Translations under genes and position numbers: made by a program
Assembly (NCBI RefSeq): GCF_014203235.1
Contig: NZ_JACHIN010000009.1
Coordinates: 189,539 to 253,538 of the forward strand
Length of the DNA stretch: 64,000 nt
Source of the DNA: Nonomuraea endophytica
Lineage (GTDB): Bacteria; Actinomycetota; Actinomycetes; Streptosporangiales; Streptosporangiaceae
Direction: 5' to 3'
Notes under the pieces: model-generated
What the model was told of the DNA's origin: nothing
Database searches by the model: none
The model's input: the letters and a program-made list of their open reading frames with translations, nothing else
Part shown: positions 58,281 through 64,000 of the stretch, one piece after another
Layout of the letters: each line of letters opens with the position of its first letter
Position numbering within the stretch: the first letter of the stretch is position 1

Positions 58281-59402
58281 GTGGCACGCACACGAGCGAC
58301 GGCCGTGTCCGCGTTGATCCTCGCTGTCGGTCTCACCGGAGCGGCGGTCTCGCCGTTCGTCATCCAGGCGGCCAGCGCGTCCACGTACGTCTTCGAGCCG
58401 CCGCCCGTCGAGGGCTGCGAGGCGGGCGAGGTGTGTGACCCCGAGGTCACCATCACGCAGACCGTGACCGAGTCGCCCGAGCCCGAACAGCCGGAGACGA
58501 CGATCACCAAGACCGTCACCAAGTCCCCGACCCCCAAGACCACCACGAAGGCGCCCAAGCCGAAGCCCACCCCCACGCCCAAGACGTCCAGCCCGGCGAT
58601 CCAGCCGCAGCCGATCGCGCCCAGTTCGAGCGTCCCGATCCCGACGCCGTCCTCGGAGCCGCCGCCGTCAGAGGCCCCGGTGCAGCTGCCCACGGTCGCG
58701 GGCTCGCAGCCGTCCACGCCGACGTCGCCGACCCCGCTGGCCTCGGAAGAGCCCACGGACGAGTCGCAGCAGTTGGAATTGCGGAACGCGGCGCCCGAGT
58801 TCGACCAGCGGACGCTGACGCAGAAGCTCAGCATCCCGGCGCTGGTGCTGGTGCTGCTGACCCTGTTCGCGGTACTGATCTTCGAGGGCAGGCTCCGCCG
58901 CATGGCCCACGCCGCCGCCGTCCGCAAGGCCGGCCCCGCCCCCGACCCCCACCAGGGCTACCCCGCCGGCCCCGCGTACACGGCCTACCCAGGCGCCCAC
59001 CCCAGCGGTGGTCCGCACCCGCCACAGGGCGGCTACCCCGGATACCCGGGCGGCACGGCGTATGCGCCGATCATCAGCTTCGTCCCGGTGCAGACGTATC
59101 CGACCAACCAGCCCGTCTACCAGGACCCGGGCACATTCACCCAGCCCTACCCGCAGCAGCCCCCCACCCCCGAACCGCCCGCCGAGCCCATGGTGCTCCA
59201 CCCGGACGAGTTCGACTCCTACAGCCACGAGCCGGAGGAGGACAAGGTCCGGGGCGCGTTCGAGCCTTTGGTCCCACCGGAGGCCCCACCCGCCGACATC
59301 CCCTCCGGCGGCTCCGGCCCATACGACGCCACCCGCGAAATGCCCCTCTCCCCCGGCTCCGCCGCCGAACCCGGCGACGACGACCTCTTCCGCAGGGATT
59401 AG
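58281..59402 (+). CDS. exported Pro-rich protein with TM anchor and disordered tail
   Basis: 373 aa, GTG with GGAGG 7 bp upstream. A signal peptide (residues 1-34, SALILAVGLTGAAVSPFV) is followed by a short Cys pair (GCEAGEVCDP), then Thr/Pro/Lys-rich repeats (TVTKSPTPKTTTKAPKPKP). One helix (SIPALVLVLLTLFAVLIF) and a long Pro/Tyr/Gly cytoplasmic tail (HQGYPAGPAYTAYPGAHPS) complete it. The layout parallels the preceding gene, suggesting a related surface role, but the sequences do not align obviously. Confidence 0.68.
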   Translation: MARTRATAVSALILAVGLTGAAVSPFVIQAASASTYVFEPPPVEGCEAGEVCDPEVTITQTVTESPEPEQPETTITKTVTKSPTPKTTTKAPKPKPTPTPKTSSPAIQPQPIAPSSSVPIPTPSSEPPPSEAPVQLPTVAGSQPSTPTSPTPLASEEPTDESQQLELRNAAPEFDQRTLTQKLSIPALVLVLLTLFAVLIFEGRLRRMAHAAAVRKAGPAPDPHQGYPAGPAYTAYPGAHPSGGPHPPQGGYPGYPGGTAYAPIISFVPVQTYPTNQPVYQDPGTFTQPYPQQPPTPEPPAEPMVLHPDEFDSYSHEPEEDKVRGAFEPLVPPEAPPADIPSGGSGPYDATREMPLSPGSAAEPGDDDLFRRD

Positions 59403-59429
59403 CTTTCTCTCTGCTGGTTTTGGGCTTCT

Positions 59430-59733
59430 ATCCGTTACGGCGAGCCGCCCCACCCCCACCCGCCGTACGGGGCTGAGGACATTCCAGGGTCACGGCAGGC
59501 AGGCCGCGCCTGGTCGGCCACCGCAACGCGCGCCCCGCCGGCCAAACAAGGCTCAACCCCTTTTCCCGGTCCCACGGCTCTACCCCTTAGCTGGCCAAGG
59601 ATCGGTTCTGGAGGCCACTTGGCTGGGTGGGGTGGGCCGTTGCGGGGGGTGCGTTTGTCCGGCTTGAGAAGCGATCCCCCCGATACGTGAGCCAGCGGCG
59701 GCGGGTGGCGTGGGGGCGGCTTGCCGTAACGGA
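59430..59733. repeat. dispersed intergenic repeat, copy B with inverted ends
   Basis: This lies within the convergent gap (59403-59813). The left end TCCGTTACGGCGAGCCGCCC (59431-59450), continuing into CACCCCCACCCGCCG, is the inverse of the right end (59696-59733: …GGCGGGTGGCGTGGGGGCGG, CTTGCCGTAACGGA). The element therefore has inverted termini of about 35 bp. The right portion (59560-59733) aligns with the repeat at 12728-12854, and 59517-59542 matches 36438-36464. No gene is visible in this gap. Confidence 0.6.
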
Positions 59734-59762
59734 ACATCGGCTTGAAGGGCCGCACAGATGAT

Positions 59763-59796
59763 GAAAGCGCCCGCCGTCACGGGGTGGCGGCGGGCG
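59763..59796 (-). terminator. intrinsic terminator of sdhCAB
   Basis: CGCCCGCCG (59768-59776) pairs with CGGCGGGCG (59788-59796), extended by four more pairs (T-G, C-G, A-T, C-G). On the minus strand the 13-bp stem is followed by CTTTCAT. It lies 18 bp after the sdhB stop. Confidence 0.8.
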
Positions 59797-59813
59797 AGTC
59801 GAGCTAGAGAGAG

Positions 59814-60566
59814 TTACGACTTGCGGCGGAAGATCTTGTTGCCGAGCCAGACCAGCGGGTCGTATTTGCGGTCTACGACGCGCTCTTTCATGGGGATGAG
59901 CGCGTTGTCGGTGATTTTGATGTGTTCGGGGCAGACCTCGGTGCAGCACTTGGTGATGTTGCAGTAGCCCAGGCCGTGCTGCTCCTGCGCCGAGTCCTTG
60001 CGTTCCGCCACGTCATACGGGTGCATGTCCAGCTCCGCGATCCGCATCAGGAAGCGCGGGCCGGCGAAGGCGGGCTTGTTCTCCTCGTGGTCGCGGATCA
60101 CGTGGCAGACGTTGTTGCACATGAAGCACTCGATGCACTTGCGGAACTCCTGCGAGCGCTCGACGTCCACCTGCTTCATGCGGTACTCGCCCGGCCGGAC
60201 GTCGGCGGGCGGGGTGAAGCTGGGGATCTCGCGGGCCTTCTGGTAGTTGAACGAGACGTCCGTCACGAGGTCCTTGATGACGGGGAAGGTCCGCATCGGG
60301 GTGACGGTGATGGTCTCGTCCTCCTCGAAGGTGGACATCCGGGTCATGCAGCCCAGGCGCGGCTTGCCGTTGATCTCCATGGAACACGAGCCGCACTTGC
60401 CGGCCTTGCAGTTCCAGCGGACGGCGAGATCGGGGGCCTGGGTGGCCTGGAGGCGGTGGATGATGTCGAGGACGACCTCGCCCTCGTTCACCTCGACGGT
60501 GAAGTCCTCGAGCTTGCCTTCACCGCCCTCACCGCGCCAGACCTTGAACTTCGCCTTGTAACTCAT
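59814..60566 (-). CDS. sdhB: succinate dehydrogenase iron-sulphur subunit
   Basis: 250 aa. The N-terminal [2Fe-2S] ferredoxin domain has CKAGKCGSC and the preceding RWN. The C-terminal domain has CIECFMCNNVC and CNITKCCTEVCPEHI for the [4Fe-4S] and [3Fe-4S] clusters. It transfers electrons from SdhA to menaquinone at the membrane. The size and order (C-A-B) match the mycobacterial Sdh1 type. It overlaps sdhA by 4 bp. Confidence 0.96.
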   Translation of the reverse strand: MSYKAKFKVWRGEGGEGKLEDFTVEVNEGEVVLDIIHRLQATQAPDLAVRWNCKAGKCGSCSMEINGKPRLGCMTRMSTFEEDETITVTPMRTFPVIKDLVTDVSFNYQKAREIPSFTPPADVRPGEYRMKQVDVERSQEFRKCIECFMCNNVCHVIRDHEENKPAFAGPRFLMRIAELDMHPYDVAERKDSAQEQHGLGYCNITKCCTEVCPEHIKITDNALIPMKERVVDRKYDPLVWLGNKIFRRKS

Positions 60567-62458
60567 TCTGCGTTCCCCAGCTCTTCTTCGGTGAGGTACT
60601 TCTTCAGCTCGCCCAGATCGAACAGGTCGAACAGGTCCTTGCGCATCGGCGGCTGGACCTTCTCCTCGACGGTGACGGCCGCGCCGTCGGGGGTGGCGCA
60701 GACGAGGAGCTTGCGGCGCCACTCGGGGTTCATGCCCGGGAAGTCGTCGCGGGTGTGGCCGCCGCGGCTCTCCTGGCGCAGCAGCGCGGCGCGGGCCACG
60801 CACTCCGAGACCAGCAGCATGTTGCGCAGGTCGAGCGCGAGGTGCCAGCCGGGGTTGTAGATGCGCGAGCCGGCGGCGCCGACGAGTTCCACGCGCTCCT
60901 TGAGCTTCTCCACGACTTCCAGCGCCTCGGAGACCTCCTCGGCCTTGCGGATGATGCCGACCAGGTCGTTCATCGTCCGCTGGAGCTCGTGGTGGACCTC
61001 GTAGGGGTTCTCGCCGCTGCGCTCCAGCGGGGCGAGGGCCTCGGCCTTGGCGGCGTCGACGGACTCCTGCGCGACGGCGGGGCGGGCCGGGAGCGCGTTG
61101 ACGTACTCGGCCGCGCCGAGCCCGGCTCTGCGGCCGAAGACCAGCAGGTCGGACAGGGAGTTTCCGCCGAGGCGGTTGGAGCCGTGCATGCCGCCGGAGA
61201 CCTCGCCGGCCGCGAACAGCCCGGGTACGGCCGCCGCCCCCGTGTCGGCGTCGACCTCGACGCCGCCCATGATGTAGTGGCAGGTGGGGCCGACCTGCAT
61301 GGGTTCGGCGGTGATGTCGACGTCGGCCAGTTCCTTGAACTGGTGGTGCATCGACGGCAGCCGCCGCTTGATCTCCTCGGCGGGCAGCCGGGTGGAGACG
61401 TCCAGGAAGACGCCGCCCTGGGGTGATCCTCGGCCCGCCTTCACCTCGGCGTTGATGGCGCGGGCCACCTCGTCACGGGGCAGCAGCTCCGGGGGGCGCC
61501 GGTTGTTGGCCTGGTCGGTGTACCAGCGGTCGCCTTCTTCTTCGGTGGTGGCGTACTTGTCCTTGAAGACGTCCGGGATGTAGTCGAACATGAAGCGCTT
61601 GCCCTCGGAGTTGCGCAGCACGCCGCCGTCTCCGCGGACCGACTCGGTGACCAGGATGCCGCGCACCGAGGGCGGCCAGACCATGCCGGTCGGGTGGAAC
61701 TGGATGAACTCCATGTTGATGAGGTTGGCGCCGGCCAGCAGGGCCAGGGCGTGGCCGTCGCCGGTGTACTCCCAGGAGTTGGAGGTGACGACGTAGGACT
61801 TGCCGATGCCGCCGGTGGCCAGGACGACCGCGGGCGCGTCGAAGAGGATGAAGTTGCCGGTCTCGCGCCAGTAGCCGAAGGCGCCGGAGATGGCACCTGC
61901 TGGTCCGTGCACGGAGCTGGCGTCCTTGAGCAGGCGGGTGACCGTGCACTCCTGGAAGACCTTGATGTAGGCCTCGTAGTCGCCGTGGGTCTCGTAGTCC
62001 TCCTGCTGCAGGGCGACGACGCGCTGCTGCAGCGTGCGGATCAGCTCCAGGCCGGTGCGGTCGCCGACGTGGGCCAGGCGGGGGTACTCGTGGCCGCCGA
62101 AGTTGCGCTGGCTGATCTTGCCGTCTTTGGTGCGGTCGAAGAGCGCGCCCCAGGCCTCCAGCTCCCAGACGCGGTCGGCGGCCTCCTTGGCGTGGAGCTC
62201 GGCCATGCGCCAGTTGTTGAGGAACTTGCCGCCGCGCATGGTGTCGCGGAAGTGCACCATCCAGTTGTCGTCGGAGTTGACGTTGCCCATCGCGGCGGCC
62301 GCGCCGCCCTCGGCCATGACCGTGTGGGCCTTGCCGAACAGGGACTTGCAGACGATCGCCGTGCGCTTGCCCTGCTGCCTGGCCTCGATCGCGGCCCGCA
62401 GCCCGGCGCCGCCCGCTCCGATGACGACGACGTCGTATTCGTGACGCTCGATTTCCAC
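60563..62458 (-). CDS. sdhA: succinate dehydrogenase flavoprotein subunit
   Basis: 631 aa. VVVIGAGGAGLRAAIEA binds FAD, and the covalent-FAD His is in LFGKAHTVMAEGGAAAA. The active-site region includes FIQFHPTGMVWPP, PTCHYIMGGVEVD and GSNRLGGNSLSDLLVFGRRA. It oxidises succinate to fumarate in the TCA cycle, feeding the two fumarases found earlier in the window. The start has GTGGAA upstream and follows sdhC by 9 bp. Confidence 0.97.
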   Translation of the reverse strand: MEIERHEYDVVVIGAGGAGLRAAIEARQQGKRTAIVCKSLFGKAHTVMAEGGAAAAMGNVNSDDNWMVHFRDTMRGGKFLNNWRMAELHAKEAADRVWELEAWGALFDRTKDGKISQRNFGGHEYPRLAHVGDRTGLELIRTLQQRVVALQQEDYETHGDYEAYIKVFQECTVTRLLKDASSVHGPAGAISGAFGYWRETGNFILFDAPAVVLATGGIGKSYVVTSNSWEYTGDGHALALLAGANLINMEFIQFHPTGMVWPPSVRGILVTESVRGDGGVLRNSEGKRFMFDYIPDVFKDKYATTEEEGDRWYTDQANNRRPPELLPRDEVARAINAEVKAGRGSPQGGVFLDVSTRLPAEEIKRRLPSMHHQFKELADVDITAEPMQVGPTCHYIMGGVEVDADTGAAAVPGLFAAGEVSGGMHGSNRLGGNSLSDLLVFGRRAGLGAAEYVNALPARPAVAQESVDAAKAEALAPLERSGENPYEVHHELQRTMNDLVGIIRKAEEVSEALEVVEKLKERVELVGAAGSRIYNPGWHLALDLRNMLLVSECVARAALLRQESRGGHTRDDFPGMNPEWRRKLLVCATPDGAAVTVEEKVQPPMRKDLFDLFDLGELKKYLTEEELGNAE

Positions 62459-62467
62459 AGGTTGTCC

Positions 62468-63259
62468 TTATGCGAACGGGAAGTTGACGATGCCCTTGGC
62501 CACGAGCCTGACGTAGAAGTCGGCGCCCATCACCGAGAACATCGAGGCCCACGCGAGTGGCTGGTGCTTGGCGTTGAGCTTCGAGACGAATGTCCAGGCC
62601 TTGTAGCGCACCGGGTGCCGGGAGAAGTGGTTCAGGCGGCCGGCGGTGATGTGCCGGCACGAGTGGCAGGACAGCGTGTACAGGTTGATCAGCACCGCGT
62701 TGAGAATCAGGATCCACGTGCCGAGTCCGGTCGGCGTGTGGATGAGCGCGAGGACCGCGTCGTAGGCCAGGATCAGGCCGATGGCGATCGCCGCGTAGAA
62801 GAAGTAGCGGTGGATGTTCTGGATGATCAGGGGGAACCGGGTCTCACCCGAGTACTTGCCGTGTGGCTCCTGCACCGCGCACGCCGGCGGTGAAAGCCAG
62901 AACGAGCGGTAGTAGGACTTGCGGTAGTAGTAGCAGGTGAGCCGGAAACCGCCGGGCAGGCCCAGGATCAGCAGGCCGGGCGGCAGGGTGTACCAGTCGC
63001 CGAAGGGCGCCAGCCCGAGGAAGCGGGCGCCCTCGGGACAGGATGTCGCCAAACACGGCGACGAAAACGGGGCTATGTACTCGCTCGGCGCGTAGTAGTA
63101 GCTGCCGTCGAAGATCGCCCATACGCCGTAGACAAGGAATGAGCTGAGCCCGAGAAAGGTCAGCAGCGGGGCCAGCCACCAGTTATCGGTGCGAAGCGTG
63201 CGCACTTTGATCTGCGCGCGCTGTCTCCTTACCGGGCTTTCAGGCGTCGTCTGGGTCAT
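62468..63259 (-). CDS. sdhC: succinate dehydrogenase membrane anchor (single-subunit, 5-TM type)
   Basis: 263 aa, ATG at 63259 with GGAGAGG upstream. About five helices: WLAPLLTFLGLSSFLVYGVW, TLPPGLLILGLPGGF, RYFFYAAIAIGLILAYDAVL, TWILILNAVLINLYTL, and a C-terminal one near ASMFSVMGADFYVRLV. Conserved His residues (IIQNIHRYFF, SCHSCRHIT) are likely haem ligands. It anchors SdhAB and reduces quinone. The protein matches the actinobacterial Sdh1-type anchor rather than the separate SdhC/SdhD pair. Confidence 0.9.
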   Translation of the reverse strand: MTQTTPESPVRRQRAQIKVRTLRTDNWWLAPLLTFLGLSSFLVYGVWAIFDGSYYYAPSEYIAPFSSPCLATSCPEGARFLGLAPFGDWYTLPPGLLILGLPGGFRLTCYYYRKSYYRSFWLSPPACAVQEPHGKYSGETRFPLIIQNIHRYFFYAAIAIGLILAYDAVLALIHTPTGLGTWILILNAVLINLYTLSCHSCRHITAGRLNHFSRHPVRYKAWTFVSKLNAKHQPLAWASMFSVMGADFYVRLVAKGIVNFPFA

Positions 63260-63360
63260 CGCGGACCTCTCCACCTCCCGCGGACCCTGCTCGCCTGGGG
63301 TCCGGGTTCGAGTCGCTGAGCGCGCGGCGTCTCCGCTCGGGCGCGCATTTGGTGGGGGAT

Positions 63361-63436
63361 ACGTTACGACGACGGCATCACGTTTTGTGAGAAGGGTCAC
63401 TCACTTTTTGGATGCCCCGGTGTGATTCCTGTCACG
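63361..63436 (-). promoter_or_regulatory. sdhCAB promoter with two CRP-like boxes
   Basis: TGTGA-GAAGGG-TCACT (63386-63401) and TGTGA-TTCCTG-TCACG (63421-63436) both match the CRP/GlxR consensus TGTGA-N6-TCACA at nine of ten positions. Their starts are 35 bp apart. On the minus strand TAACGT (63361-63366) is a plausible -10. That puts the proximal box centre near -40 and the distal near -75, positions suited to activation by a cAMP-receptor-like protein. A Rex reading is weaker. Confidence 0.7.
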
Positions 63437-63444
63437 TCCGCACG

Positions 63445-63885
63445 TCAGAGGCGGTGTCCCTGGTTCGGGAGCTTCACTACGGTCACGAAAAAATTGTCTA
63501 TTTGCCGGACAACCCGGATAAATTGGTCAAAATCTACCGGTTTGGTGACATATGCGTTTGCGTGGAGCTGGTAGCTGCGGATGATGTCCTCCTCCGCCTC
63601 CGACGTCGTCAGGATCACCACCGGGATCGAGCGCAACGCGGCATCCGCCTTCACCTCCTCCAACACCTCCATGCCGTCCATACGCGGCAGGTTGAGGTCG
63701 AGCAGGACCAGGTCCGGGCGGGGCGCGTCGGAGTAGCCCTCCTCGCGGCGCAGGAAGGCGAGCGCCTGCTCGCCGTCGTTGACCACGTGCAGGCGGTTCT
63801 TGACCTTGTTCAGCTCGAAGGCCTCCCGGGTCAGCAGGATGTCGCCCTGGTCGTCTTCGACCAGCAGCACCTCGATCGGGATCAT
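63445..63885 (-). CDS. single-domain response regulator (Rcp1/CheY-like)
   Basis: 146 aa receiver domain: acidic pair VEDDQGD (residues 10-12), phospho-acceptor Asp63 (LLDLNLPRMDG), ILTTSE and the conserved Lys in VTKPVDF. There is no output domain, so it probably relays phosphate or is read by a partner, as with Rcp1-type regulators paired with phytochrome-like kinases. Its ATG overlaps the stop of the upstream kinase by 4 bp. It ends 9 bp before the distal CRP box. Confidence 0.92.
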   Translation of the reverse strand: MIPIEVLLVEDDQGDILLTREAFELNKVKNRLHVVNDGEQALAFLRREEGYSDAPRPDLVLLDLNLPRMDGMEVLEEVKADAALRSIPVVILTTSEAEEDIIRSYQLHANAYVTKPVDFDQFIRVVRQIDNFFVTVVKLPNQGHRL

Positions 63886-64000
63886 GCGTCCTCTTCCGCT
63901 TCCGGCAGGGTCCAGCGGAACGTGGCTCCCGGGCCCTCCCCGTCGGGGTCGAGCCAGAGCAGTCCGCCGTGGTACTCAACGATCTTCCTGCACAGCGCCA
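63882..64000 (-). CDS. C-terminal end of a sensor histidine kinase (gene continues beyond window)
   Basis: Only about 39 residues are visible: ALCRKIVEYHGGLLWLDPDG followed by EGPGATFRWTLPE. This is the end of a HATPase domain (G2 box LCRKIVEYHGG and the GATF strand). The stop overlaps the response regulator start (ATGA), so the two form a cognate pair. The sensor domain lies outside the window. Confidence 0.85.
   Translation of the reverse strand, partial: ALCRKIVEYHGGLLWLDPDGEGPGATFRWTLPEAEEDA

Noticed and set aside
63384..63403. Rex (NADH-sensing) operator TTGTGA-N6-TCACAA
   Set aside because: The right half reads TCACTC, and a second box nearby fits the CRP form TGTGA-N6-TCAC but not Rex, so CRP-like is preferred.

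Overview
The window is about 70% G+C, with NNC/NNG codon use, many GTG starts, GC-rich hairpins lacking long U-tracts, several apparently leaderless genes, and actinobacterial families (DUF5999, DUF1707, DUF4245, DUF6542, F420/deazaflavin-type oxidoreductase, lipid-droplet-associated protein, 5-TM SdhC). This fits a chromosomal segment of a filamentous actinomycete. A member of Streptosporangiales or a relative is my best guess, but the genus cannot be fixed from the sequence alone. I see no rRNA, tRNA, CRISPR, integrase or transposase.

Layout. 1-6861: the end of an unrecognised gene, then a minus-strand operon (3-hydroxybutyrate dehydrogenase, GAF/PucR regulator, MHS-type transporter, two alpha/beta hydrolases, the last secreted) that reads as a pathway for 3-hydroxybutyrate oligomers. 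6952-12719: trpD behind a Trp-Trp leader peptide and attenuator, a DnaE-type polymerase, and a LysR regulator. 12882-21089: fumC, two Ser/Thr kinases, superoxide dismutase, a DUF5999 gene with a small ORF in front of it, a phosphotransferase, and class I fumarase. 21135-32887: accessory genes including SDR, Cgl0159-type aldolase, Gfo/Idh oxidoreductase, MocR, DMT and MFS transporters, PAP2 and TetR. Several of their promoters carry palindromic operators. 32930-45551: a housekeeping block with glpX, DUF4245, xseB, xseA, a lipid-droplet protein, ispH, rmuC and ychF.

45911-56771 is the most notable region: a compact, translationally coupled plus-strand cluster resembling the channel half of a Tn916/ICEBs1-type conjugation system. 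In order it holds a TcpC/ConB-like protein, a small two-TM protein, TcpE fused to a degenerate MinD/ParA-like domain, a VirB4-like ATPase, a VirB6-like membrane protein, a small membrane-anchored protein, and a lytic transglycosylase-NlpC/P60 protein, with a MutT/NUDIX gene coupled to the end. No relaxase, coupling protein or integrase is present in the window. Two proline-rich, C-terminally membrane-anchored exported proteins follow.

59403-64000: a gap with a dispersed repeat, then sdhCAB on the minus strand. Two CRP-like boxes (TGTGA-N6-TCAC) lie at its promoter. A histidine kinase fragment and a single-domain response regulator sit upstream. Central carbon metabolism (sdhCAB, fumC, class I fumarase, glpX) recurs through the window. 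The secretion-like cluster and the hydroxybutyrate operon are the distinctive additions.
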